Shown piece after piece: positions 1 to 6,418 of a stretch of DNA of 11,009 nucleotides. The notes beneath the pieces are model-generated. The model saw nothing but the letters and a program-made list of their open reading frames with translations. It made no database searches and was not told the origin of the DNA. The translations under genes and the position numbers were made by a program. Origin of the DNA: Vampirovibrionales bacterium. GTDB lineage: Bacteria > Cyanobacteriota > Vampirovibrionia > Vampirovibrionales > JAGQHJ01. The stretch spans positions 1 through 11,009 of the forward strand of contig JANWKX010000060.1 of the NCBI GenBank assembly GCA_025451145.1, in the 5' to 3' direction. The stretch's first letter is position 1. Each line of letters starts with the position of its first letter.

Positions 1-55
1 ACCGGCGGTCTATTGTTCCAGTGACCCCAATTAGAAGACACATTAATGAATTTAA

Positions 56-454
56 CTAGGCGTAAACGTCAACATTGTTGCCCAAATCGGAGGATGAGGT
101 ATCCGGTTCAACCGATGAGGATGTATCAGTTCCCAAGGATGCTTGTTCACCGTGCGAATGATGACCTCGTATCTGCTTCATCAAATTCTGCATGGCAGTC
201 ATAAAGCTTTGTTTCGATACAGAACCAGTATGATTGGGATCCAGTTTTGAAAAGAGTGCATCAGCACCCATTTTTTTAAAGGCAGGCGGCATTTTTAAGT
301 TCTGAAACGCTTGCGTCAATTCTTGCTGGGTAATATTGCCATCGCCATTGGAATCGATTTGATTAAACAAATTCGACATTTTTTGTTGAGGCGGCATCGG
401 GGCGCTAGCGCCCGACCAAATTTGTGGCGTTGTCCCTACAATTCCAACAGACAT
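56..454 (-). CDS. Small EF-hand calcium-binding protein
   Basis: A 132-residue protein with a pair of EF-hands. Loop 1 (residues 34-45) is canonical: D34, N36, D38, G39, I41, T42 and E45 occupy the Ca2+-coordinating and structural positions. Loop 2 (72-83) keeps D72, N74, T76, G77, V79 and S80 but has Ser instead of Glu/Asp at position 12, so it probably binds Ca2+ weakly or not at all. The first 25 residues are Gly/Ala/Pro-rich with no hydrophobic signal peptide, and the tail (about 97-132) is His-, Ser- and Asp-rich and likely disordered. The start is fixed by AGGAGG (complement of 463-468), eight bases before ATG. No enzymatic domain is present, so it is either a calcium sensor or a buffer. 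The partner is unknown and the gene stands alone on this strand. The family assignment is firm; the cellular role is not. Confidence 0.85.
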   Translation of the reverse strand: MSVGIVGTTPQIWSGASAPMPPQQKMSNLFNQIDSNGDGNITQQELTQAFQNLKMPPAFKKMGADALFSKLDPNHTGSVSKQSFMTAMQNLMKQIRGHHSHGEQASLGTDTSSSVEPDTSSSDLGNNVDVYA

Positions 455-462
455 ACTCCAAT

Positions 463-468
463 CCTCCT
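463..468 (-). promoter_or_regulatory. Shine-Dalgarno of the EF-hand gene
   Basis: AGGAGG on the minus strand, eight bases before the ATG at 454-452. It is the strongest ribosome-binding site in the window and rules out the longer overlapping reading frame that runs through it in another phase. Confidence 0.8.
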
Positions 469-600
469 GGTTTAAACGATCCTTGTTTTTCCATACCCAA
501 GATCACTTTCGGACACTGAGCCCCGTTTCTGGATACACCACATTGATGAATTCTCTTGTCATGCCTCGACACCCTAAAAACGGAATCTCCTCTTGGTGAA

Positions 601-629
601 TTGCCAGAATAAGAGACTTTTTCTATAAA
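601..629 (+). promoter_or_regulatory. Sigma70-type promoter of the exported hydrolase
   Basis: TTGCCA (601-606) and TATAAA (624-629) are separated by exactly 17 bases, each one mismatch from the consensus hexamers. Transcription would start near 636, giving a leader of about 20 bases before the ATG at 656. It faces away from the EF-hand gene. It probably drives both the hydrolase and the potassium channel gene that follows. Confidence 0.7.
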
Positions 630-655
630 GAACAATCGGGTAGGACCTCAACAGC

Positions 656-1909
656 ATGGGGGTGAGCATTGTCTTGATGGGTTATCTAAAACTTAAGGTA
701 AAACGGCGCAGGCAAATACCAATAATCAGGTGGTTTGTTGGGTTTGGGCTGGTGATTGCTGCTTTATTTCCCTTAACCCATGCCGAGACCAGCGTTCTTC
801 CCAGGGATATTCATTTTATCTATATTCACGGGACCAATCATAATACCCCCCAATCACACCAAGATTTTAATCAAGCCGTTAAGCGCCTTCACCCGATTTT
901 AAGAGCCGATCTCAGCCAAGATCCACTGGTCCAAGCGCATTTACTCAAAAATGGCGCTTACCGTATCGATACCAACCCAATCGCATTTTTTTGGGGCGAT
1001 CAAAGCCGTGAGGAAGCCAATATTGTCGAAACCAGGGCTCAACTTTTTCACAGTATGGTCGCCACGCGGGTCCGCATGGCCATTGCGGCAACCCTGCATG
1101 ACGCCGTTTGGCTCGAAAATGATGAAAACAAATATAAAGTCCTCAGCCGGCTCTACTCAGAATTTATCAGCCAGACCACAGTACCTCGCTATATTGTTTT
1201 AATGGGCCACAGCGCTGGATCTATGGTCACCTTTGAGTTTGTCCTTGACCGATTGCCTTATATCAATGTCGCTGATTTTGCCAGTCGAATCGGTGTCGCA
1301 CCCGACATTATCGCATTTTTAAAATCCAAGAACCCTCCCGTTCAAACCTGCTTGGAAGCATTGTTAAAATCAGACGCCGTTCGCTTTGATCGTAAAGGCG
1401 AATTGGTTCCCTTTCTAAAGGACTTTCAGACCGCTGCGACACAAGAACTCACCTCCTTGAGAGCCAAACATCTCAATGAATTGGCGGATCAAATCAATGA
1501 GGCAGATAGAGAGGTCTGTTTGCCTCAAGGCAGCTTGAAAGGCGTCGTGACCTTTGGCAGTCCAATTGTCCTGTTTTTTTCCACAGCTCTGGACCCGCAA
1601 TCCGTACGAGGCTACCTGACCTCCAACATGCTTCAGTATATTTTGGCTCACGACATGTTTTGGCTTCATGTCAACCACGTCAAAGATCCCATTGGTATTC
1701 CGTTTGGGACAGGAGAAAATCCACAACAAACGTTAGAAGGGATTTTAAAAGCCCCTGTCCATCCCAGAGGGGGATTTCTGATTGGATATCCGGTCCGAGG
1801 CAAGGCAACCGTCATCAGCGCCCATAGTTGGTATTGGAACCATCCAAAACAGTTCTCACAAGCCATTGTAAAAGCGTATAACACTGGTTATCACGATTGG
1901 TATCACTAA
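656..1909 (+). CDS. Exported alpha/beta-hydrolase (lipase/esterase-like)
   Basis: A 417-residue serine hydrolase of uncertain substrate. A basic stretch (K12-R19) is followed by a hydrophobic core (about 21-41) and a T-H-A/E signal-peptidase-like site after A43, so the enzyme is probably exported. The mature part opens with a strand ending in H58-G-T-N, the usual oxyanion-hole region. The nucleophile elbow is G184-H-S186-A-G188. D344 (in VKDPIG) and H390 (in SAHSW) are the likely rest of the triad. Between S186 and the acid lies a long, mostly helical insertion (about 205-285) that could be a lid. The mature protein has only two cysteines, C232 and C288, at either end of that insertion, which fits a disulfide in an extracytoplasmic enzyme. 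The start could instead be M8 at 677, preceded by GGGGGTGAG; both starts keep the signal peptide. The potassium channel gene follows after 54 bases, probably on the same transcript. I do not recognise the exact family. Confidence 0.8.
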   Translation: MGVSIVLMGYLKLKVKRRRQIPIIRWFVGFGLVIAALFPLTHAETSVLPRDIHFIYIHGTNHNTPQSHQDFNQAVKRLHPILRADLSQDPLVQAHLLKNGAYRIDTNPIAFFWGDQSREEANIVETRAQLFHSMVATRVRMAIAATLHDAVWLENDENKYKVLSRLYSEFISQTTVPRYIVLMGHSAGSMVTFEFVLDRLPYINVADFASRIGVAPDIIAFLKSKNPPVQTCLEALLKSDAVRFDRKGELVPFLKDFQTAATQELTSLRAKHLNELADQINEADREVCLPQGSLKGVVTFGSPIVLFFSTALDPQSVRGYLTSNMLQYILAHDMFWLHVNHVKDPIGIPFGTGENPQQTLEGILKAPVHPRGGFLIGYPVRGKATVISAHSWYWNHPKQFSQAIVKAYNTGYHDWYH

Positions 1910-1963
1910 AGGAGCAGATCAAAAAGTAAGACCCATTAAAGCAACACAGGATAAGCAGATCTG

Positions 1964-2626
1964 ATGGCCCAAAACGAAGAATATACTTTTATTTTTCCTT
2001 CTGATGTTTCTCGCATTAAGGGGCTCAGTGATGCGATTTTCGCCTTTGCCATGACCTTGCTCATCATTCTGGGTTCATTACCCAATATCTTGCCATCAGC
2101 AGCCGCTTCGGAGTTACCCAGACTCCTTGAGCAGCAATGGCGGCATTATTTAATTTATATCGTCAGTTTCTTGAATATTGCGAATTATTGGACCGCACAT
2201 TATCTGTTATTTGGCAATATCATCCGTGCCAATCGAGTGCTCATCTCGTTAAATTTTTTATTACTGCTCTCTGTCACCTTTGTCCCTTTTCCGGCAGCAT
2301 TGATGAGCCGATACGGCAGGCTCCCCATTATCGCAGTCCTCTATGGTGTCACCCTCACCAGCAGCTATTTTCTACTCATGTTGATTGCCCGGTATGCTTA
2401 CATGGATAACCGTTTAACCCGTCCTGAGCTTAAATTACCGGTTAAACGAATTATTCACTTCAGAATGATACTTCCCTTGGCCTTTGCGGTCATCGGAACA
2501 TGTTTAGCCTATTATTTCCCACGGCTTGGATTTCTCATTTATTTAATCGTCTCCCTCTCAGCCATGACCCCCATTAAGTGGTTTGTCAAAGGGATCCATA
2601 TCATTCCCCAAGACAAGCCGGATTAA
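1964..2626 (+). CDS. TMEM175-family (DUF1211) potassium channel
   Basis: A 220-residue integral membrane protein with six hydrophobic segments at about 21-41, 60-80, 92-112, 120-143, 165-185 and 187-208. The first carries the family signature R-x-x-x-F-S-D: here R17-IKG-L21-S22-D23 followed by AIFAFAMTLL. The block YWTAHYLLF, then LISLNFLLLL and VPFPAALMSRYG (about 75-118), is also typical of the family. Bacterial members are about 200 residues with one six-helix repeat, and assemble as tetrameric K+ leak channels whose pore is lined by hydrophobic residues of helix 1. The odd feature is Leu in place of the nearly invariant Phe of FSD. A weak AGGA sits 12 bases before the ATG. It lies 54 bases after the exported hydrolase with no terminator between, so co-transcription is likely, but a functional link is not shown. 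The call is confident at family level; ion selectivity is inferred from the family. Confidence 0.88.
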   Translation: MAQNEEYTFIFPSDVSRIKGLSDAIFAFAMTLLIILGSLPNILPSAAASELPRLLEQQWRHYLIYIVSFLNIANYWTAHYLLFGNIIRANRVLISLNFLLLLSVTFVPFPAALMSRYGRLPIIAVLYGVTLTSSYFLLMLIARYAYMDNRLTRPELKLPVKRIIHFRMILPLAFAVIGTCLAYYFPRLGFLIYLIVSLSAMTPIKWFVKGIHIIPQDKPD

Positions 2627-2657
2627 TGGTTAGCATCCTTTTGAGAAACAAATTATC

Positions 2658-2688
2658 TTGGCTCAAAATTAAATTTTGTAACTATGAT
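2658..2688 (+). promoter_or_regulatory. Candidate promoter with palindrome in its spacer
   Basis: TTGGCT (2658-2663) and TATGAT (2683-2688) are spaced by 19 bases. The spacer contains a perfect 7-1-7 inverted repeat, CAAAATT-A-AATTTTG (2664-2678). A second candidate overlaps downstream (perfect TTGACA at 2697-2702, TTTATT at 2722-2727, also 19 apart). One or both should drive the membrane-anchored hydrolase at 2759. A 19-base spacer with an internal palindrome resembles the geometry of MerR-type operators, but no regulator gene is adjacent, so that reading is speculative. Confidence 0.4.
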
Positions 2689-2696
2689 TCATATGG

Positions 2697-2727
2697 TTGA
2701 CAATTCATCATCTTGAAGGCGTTTATT
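2697..2727 (+). promoter_or_regulatory. Second candidate promoter of the anchored hydrolase
   Basis: A perfect -35 hexamer TTGACA (2697-2702) is followed after 19 bases by TTTATT (2722-2727). The -10 is poor and the spacing long, so it is likely weak or activator-dependent. Transcription would begin about 25 bases before the ATG at 2759, leaving the CAGGAG ribosome-binding site (2745-2750) in the leader. Confidence 0.4.
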
Positions 2728-2758
2728 AAGGGACCTCATTGTTTCAGGAGATTAAGTC

Positions 2759-3925
2759 ATGTCCCGAATTTCTCACGTTAATTTGCGCCCTACTGTTCAG
2801 TATCGTTCGACGTTTTCAGCACCCACAAGCGCACAAACGCCGTCTTCTCATGTTTTATTTGGAGATGGCAATGGCAAATTCAGGATACCTCAACTTCCTG
2901 GTTTCAGAGCCAAGTCATGGGTCGCCAAAGCTGCCCTGTTTTTAGTCACGGGGATTGGCATCTTGCTTCCCCCAGCCATTGAGTACCACAATGCAAGCTC
3001 CACCGGCCAACAGCTCATTTTAGCCGGTATCGCCCATCATTTTGATCCTCAAGATATTGAAGCCAAAATGATCTTTCAAAATCTGCCTAAGCCTGTGGCC
3101 ATTTCCCAACTGAAAGATAAACAACTTCAGGGGAGCATCGATAATGTTTACTTCGAGTCGACCCTCAACCCACAGGTGAAACTTCATGGGTGGTACATAC
3201 CTGCAAAGCCAGGTCAGCCTACCATTGTTTTTTCTAACGGCACCGAAAACACCATTGATTTCCCACAACACTTGATGTCCCTCTGCCAACAGCAAGGCAT
3301 TGGCTTTTTGGTCTATGAATATCCCGGCTACGGGAATAGCCAAGGGCATCCATCCCAAACGGCCCACTATAACGCGTTGGAATCGGCCATTCATTACCTG
3401 GATACCAAAAAAGGCGTTTCACAAAACCAGATGGTGCTTATGGGGATTTCCCTGGGAGGAACGGTTACCGCCCATGTGGCCGGAGAAACCACCACCGTTA
3501 TGCAAAATGGTAAACCCGTGACAGTGCATAAATATCCTGTCAAGCTGGTGGTTTTACTGGAAACGCCTTCCAGTGTCAGGGATGTTTACCGGGGCATGCT
3601 TCAGAAGGAAGATTCTAATTGGATGGTCAAACTCTTAGCCGCTGACCCCAATAGTATGGTTGAGCCGTTCGATGCGGCCAAGGATGCCAAGACCATCTAT
3701 AGCCCAGTCCTACTCATTGGAAGCAACCGGGATCAAACCGCTGTACCCGGCATGCAAAAAGAATTGGCCTCTGACCTGACCCATGCTTCGCCAAAAGATG
3801 TGGATATTCATGCAAACTTGGGCCTTCATGGCAATGTCATGAATAATCCCCAAGCCCTCCAACATGTCATGGATGATATTCAAACGATGCTGGCCCAAAT
3901 TGACGCTCAGCAAAGCGCCCCATAA
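2759..3925 (+). CDS. Membrane-anchored alpha/beta-hydrolase (Bem46/ABHD13-like)
   Basis: A 388-residue hydrolase. Residues 1-50 are Ser/Thr/Pro-rich and probably disordered. One transmembrane segment follows at about 57-73, preceded by R50, K52 and K57, so the positive-inside rule puts the N-terminus in the cytoplasm and the enzyme domain outside. The catalytic domain shows the oxyanion region SNGTEN (159-164), the YEYPGYGNSQG block (186-196), the nucleophile elbow G229-I-S231-L-G233-G, D325 after the strand VLLIGSN, and H357 in LGLHGN. These form a complete Ser-Asp-His triad in the usual order. The layout (anchor plus YPGYG block) resembles the Bem46/ABHD13 group, whose physiological substrates are mostly unknown. 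CAGGAG eight bases upstream supports the ATG. The gene is flanked by its own promoter region and by the repeat-rich spacer before the HAD gene. Its product may act on lipid or ester substrates at the membrane, but the sequence does not decide this. Confidence 0.82.
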   Translation: MSRISHVNLRPTVQYRSTFSAPTSAQTPSSHVLFGDGNGKFRIPQLPGFRAKSWVAKAALFLVTGIGILLPPAIEYHNASSTGQQLILAGIAHHFDPQDIEAKMIFQNLPKPVAISQLKDKQLQGSIDNVYFESTLNPQVKLHGWYIPAKPGQPTIVFSNGTENTIDFPQHLMSLCQQQGIGFLVYEYPGYGNSQGHPSQTAHYNALESAIHYLDTKKGVSQNQMVLMGISLGGTVTAHVAGETTTVMQNGKPVTVHKYPVKLVVLLETPSSVRDVYRGMLQKEDSNWMVKLLAADPNSMVEPFDAAKDAKTIYSPVLLIGSNRDQTAVPGMQKELASDLTHASPKDVDIHANLGLHGNVMNNPQALQHVMDDIQTMLAQIDAQQSAP

Positions 3926-3935
3926 TTTCATCATT

Positions 3936-4030
3936 GCAACTTTACCACTATCCTCTAACATCGCTCACTGAGTGTGCGCCACCAAAGTTGCTCATCAGCC
4001 ATTCTGATTAGAGAGATGCTATGATAGTGG
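3936..4030 (+). repeat. Nested inverted repeats in pseudoknot order
   Basis: The spacer between the anchored hydrolase and the HAD gene holds several exact inverted repeats. GCAACTTT (3936-3943) pairs with AAAGTTGC (3984-3991). CCACTATC (3945-3952) pairs with GATAGTGG (4023-4030), and the adjoining CTCTAA (3953-3958) with TTAGAG (4008-4013). The order is a, b, c, a', c', b', so the first stem and the b/c stems cross as in an H-type pseudoknot. Small hairpins CACT-G-AGTG (3966-3974) and ATCAG/CTGAT (3994-4008) lie inside. The last arm ends one base before the HAD start codon. It could be an RNA structure on read-through transcripts or paired operator half-sites. Confidence 0.45.
4017..4025 (+). 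promoter_or_regulatory. Extended -10 promoter giving a leaderless HAD-ispF mRNA
   Basis: TGC-TATGAT (TGn at 4017-4019, hexamer 4020-4025) is an extended -10 element one base from consensus. Only six bases separate it from the ATG at 4032, so transcription would start at or next to the A of the start codon. No -35 hexamer lies at 16-18 bases, as allowed for extended -10 promoters. No AGGAGG-like site precedes the gene, which agrees with leaderless initiation. Confidence 0.55.
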
Positions 4031-4031
4031 C

Positions 4032-4880
4032 ATGATCAAAGTCATTGCTTTGGACTTAGACGGCACCCTAGTCAATGAGGCTCTGGCCATTTCCCCAATG
4101 ACCAAGGCTGTTCTTAAACGTGCTCAAGACAAGGGGGTTCACGTTGTCATTGCCACCGGTCGCATGTTTCCTTCGACTTTCCCCTTTGCAGAGGAATTGA
4201 ACGTTCAGGGACCGGTAGTCTCGTATCAGGGCGCCATGATTCGGGATATTTCCCAGCCCGTTGACCATATTTTGGACCATCCAATCTTGTTTCACCAGGG
4301 CATTGATCTGGGAACCGCCCGCGGGATTATCGATTATATCCATGCCGAATCCATCCACGCCAATGTGTATGTGGATGATCAGCTTTTTACGACAGCCTAT
4401 AACCCCAGTGCCATTTTTTATCAAAAAATATCGGGGGTTCAACCCATTGAAGTGAATCAATTTCACGACATTCTCACAGGGAATCCTTCTAAAATCATGA
4501 TTATTGACGATCGATGCGATGCCATTATTGAGACGTTAAAACCTCAATTCGCTTCATCCGTCAGTATCTGTAAGTCCCGGCACAATTTTTGTGAAATTGT
4601 CCATCACTCTGTTTCCAAATGGGAGGCAATTCGGTTCCTCCTGGAGAAGTGGTCTATTTCGCCTGATGAAGTCATGGCCATCGGCGATCAGGAAAATGAT
4701 CTCTCCATGATTTGTGGGGCAGGCATCGGGGTCGCTATGGGCAACGCCCCGGATCATGTCAAAGCGCAAGCCAACCATGTGACCCTGACCATTGACGAAG
4801 ATGGGGCAGCCCATGCCATCGAGCGCTTTGTTTTTCAGTCGTTGCCGGTAACGGATAGTGAGGAGCTTCCGCTGGGATGA
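4032..4880 (+). CDS. Cof-type HAD-superfamily phosphatase
   Basis: A 282-residue soluble hydrolase of HAD subfamily IIB (Cof/YidA/SupH group), which dephosphorylates sugar phosphates, FMN, PLP and similar metabolites through an aspartyl-phosphate. Motif I is D8-L-D10-G-T at the N-terminus, with D8 as nucleophile and D10 as acid/base. Motif II is IATGR with T42. Motif III is K196 in SKWEAI. Motif IV is G-D219-QEN-D223, which binds Mg2+. The C2 cap domain lies between motifs II and III (about 85-190). Length matches the family (about 270-290). The start codon has no Shine-Dalgarno but has a -10 box six bases upstream. Its last four bases overlap the ispF start (ATGA), so the two are co-transcribed and translationally coupled. 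The pairing with an isoprenoid gene hints at no specific substrate, and substrates in this family cannot be read from sequence. Confidence 0.9.
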   Translation: MIKVIALDLDGTLVNEALAISPMTKAVLKRAQDKGVHVVIATGRMFPSTFPFAEELNVQGPVVSYQGAMIRDISQPVDHILDHPILFHQGIDLGTARGIIDYIHAESIHANVYVDDQLFTTAYNPSAIFYQKISGVQPIEVNQFHDILTGNPSKIMIIDDRCDAIIETLKPQFASSVSICKSRHNFCEIVHHSVSKWEAIRFLLEKWSISPDEVMAIGDQENDLSMICGAGIGVAMGNAPDHVKAQANHVTLTIDEDGAAHAIERFVFQSLPVTDSEELPLG

Positions 4881-5350
4881 TCCGTGTTGGCCAAGGCTTT
4901 GATCTGCATCGCCTGATCCCGGAAAGACCGTTTCTGCTAGGCGGTGTTCACTTGGATTGGCCCTCTGGGCCTCTTGGCCATTCAGACGGTGATGTCTTAC
5001 TCCATGCCATTACCGATGCCTTACTGGGAGCGGCTGGCCTAGGGGATATCGGTCAATACTTTCCACCAGACGATGAAGCCTACAAGAACGCCAAGAGCCT
5101 GGATTTATTGAAACAGGTGGCCAAACATGTTCAGGGTGCGGGATTTCGGATATTGAATATCGATACCACGATTCTCTTAGAAGCACCTAAAATTGGGCCT
5201 TATAGAGAGGCGATTCAAAAATCGATTGCCCAGGCCCTTGGATTATCCGAATCTCAAGTGGGCATTAAAGCCAAAACCATGGAAGGCATTGGCCCCATCG
5301 GCCACCATGAAGCCGTTGCCGCCATGGCATCGGTTTTACTTGAAGCTTAA
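4877..5350 (+). CDS. ispF: 2-C-methyl-D-erythritol 2,4-cyclodiphosphate synthase
   Basis: A 157-residue enzyme of the MEP pathway. It converts 4-diphosphocytidyl-2-C-methylerythritol 2-phosphate to the 2,4-cyclodiphosphate, releasing CMP, on the way to IPP and DMAPP. The zinc ligands D9, H11 and H43 are present, with the signature G34-H-S-D-G-D39 and D47/D57 in their usual places. E136 in the KTMEG segment corresponds to the second-metal/CDP glutamate. The family's C-terminal GRGEGIA-like motif reads GHHEAVA here (142-148), so the phosphate-contacting Arg of the E. coli enzyme appears to be His. Length is standard and the family is a homotrimer with active sites at subunit interfaces. The ATG overlaps the HAD stop by four bases; GAGGAG at 4860-4865 inside that gene may serve as ribosome-binding site. 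ispD, often adjacent or fused in other bacteria, is not in the window. Confidence 0.96.
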   Translation: MIRVGQGFDLHRLIPERPFLLGGVHLDWPSGPLGHSDGDVLLHAITDALLGAAGLGDIGQYFPPDDEAYKNAKSLDLLKQVAKHVQGAGFRILNIDTTILLEAPKIGPYREAIQKSIAQALGLSESQVGIKAKTMEGIGPIGHHEAVAAMASVLLEA

Positions 5351-6318
5351 TGAAACAATGATGGTCCTTGTGCCCTGGGATGGGCTTTCAGGTAAGCACT
5401 TTTCAATCGTTCCGTGGTGACATGGGTATAAATCTGGGTGGTTCGAATGCTGACATGCCCGAGTAGTTCCTGAACCACCCTTAAATCCACACCATGGTTT
5501 AGAAGATGCGTGGCAAAACTATGGCGAAAAGTATGCGGGGAGATTTTCTGGGCAATGCATGTCTCCTGTCCAATTTGAACCAGAATGCGATGCACACTCC
5601 TGGGTGAAAGTGGATTGCCCTGGTAATTGATGAATAAAGTGTCTTGAAGCTTATGAGCTCGCCCCAGCAATTCTGGATAGGCTTTTTCCAGATACGCGCC
5701 TAGATACATCAGGGCTTCCTGGCTGATAAAGGTAATTCGCTCCCGACGGCCCTTGCCTAACACCCGAACTTCACCTTCGTCAAGGTCAATATCCGATAGT
5801 TTAATCGAGGTCAGCTCAGCCACCCGAACCCCGGAAGAGAAAAGAAATTCCAGCATCAGCAGATTCCGAAGGGCAATCGGTTCCAGGGACTTCCAGTCTT
5901 TTTCACCGTCTAAAACCGCCTGCTTCATTTTGGTCAGATCCAAAATGGTTAAAAAGCCTGGTAGTTTCTTAGCCTGCTTAGGTCCTTGAAACTGCAAAGA
6001 TAAATCCCCCAGGGCAAAATACTGTTCTTTGAGTAAATATTTAAAAAACATCTTCAGGGCGCTGAGTTTTCGGGACATACTGCTTTTGGCCAAGTTCTGC
6101 CGATGTAAGAACTGGGTAAACTGTCCCGGAATACGCCTTAATGCCTCAGAATCCGCCTCAATATCCTGTTCTGTGAGCCAGTGTAGAAACCCTTCCAAAT
6201 CATTTCGGTAGGCTCTCAGGGTATTGGGCGATAAATCCCGATGAAAACTCAGGCTGGCCAGAAATTCATCCCGGCCTTGCTGAAAACGTTCCAAAAGCGA
6301 TTGATCCAGAGTGGCCAT
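5347..6318 (-). CDS. xerC: Tyrosine recombinase XerC
   Basis: A 323-residue site-specific recombinase of the Xer family, which with a partner (XerD) resolves chromosome dimers at dif under FtsK control. The N-terminal SAM-like DNA-binding domain (about 10-105) begins with the typical FLASLSFHRDLSPNTLRAYR segment. The C-terminal catalytic domain has all six active residues: R165 (GVRVAEL), K189 (LGKGRR), H262 and R265 (HTFRH), H288 (LGHVS) and the nucleophile Y297 (QIYTH). The start at 6318 was chosen over an upstream in-frame ATG at 6507 because family homology begins here, the extension would overlap the dehydrogenase gene, and a TATAAT lies six bases upstream. It is slightly longer than the usual ~300 residues, with a short extra tail. 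XerC and XerD are hard to tell apart by eye. No integrase-type neighbours or attachment sites suggest a mobile element. Its stop codon interlocks with that of ispF. Confidence 0.92.
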   Translation of the reverse strand: MATLDQSLLERFQQGRDEFLASLSFHRDLSPNTLRAYRNDLEGFLHWLTEQDIEADSEALRRIPGQFTQFLHRQNLAKSSMSRKLSALKMFFKYLLKEQYFALGDLSLQFQGPKQAKKLPGFLTILDLTKMKQAVLDGEKDWKSLEPIALRNLLMLEFLFSSGVRVAELTSIKLSDIDLDEGEVRVLGKGRRERITFISQEALMYLGAYLEKAYPELLGRAHKLQDTLFINYQGNPLSPRSVHRILVQIGQETCIAQKISPHTFRHSFATHLLNHGVDLRVVQELLGHVSIRTTQIYTHVTTERLKSAYLKAHPRAQGPSLFH

Positions 6319-6324
6319 TCTTTC

Positions 6325-6330
6325 ATTATA
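6325..6330 (-). promoter_or_regulatory. Consensus -10 box of a leaderless xerC transcript
   Basis: Perfect TATAAT on the minus strand, separated from the xerC ATG (6318-6316) by six bases, GAAAGA. Transcription would start at about the start codon. No -35 hexamer is recognisable at 16-18 bases, and no Shine-Dalgarno at a workable distance. The spacing is identical to that before the HAD gene. Confidence 0.55.
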
Positions 6331-6418
6331 GCCTGGTTTTCCAAAGCCGAATTCATCAATACTGTGCCACTGCGAAAACGCCAAAAGAATCCCCATTGCC
6401 AAACACCCAGCGATATTT

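Noticed and set aside
1..55. Left edge sequence beyond the EF-hand stop
   Set aside because: No reading frame, hairpin or promoter could be supported in 55 bases.
405..635. 76-codon minus-strand frame overlapping the EF-hand start
   Set aside because: It runs through the AGGAGG site and the first codons of the EF-hand gene in another phase, and the product resembles no family. The opposing hydrolase promoter also lies within it.
5347..6318. Tyrosine recombinase as the integrase of a mobile element
   Set aside because: The protein has standard Xer architecture, there are no phage or plasmid genes, and no direct repeats or tRNA that would form an attachment site were seen.
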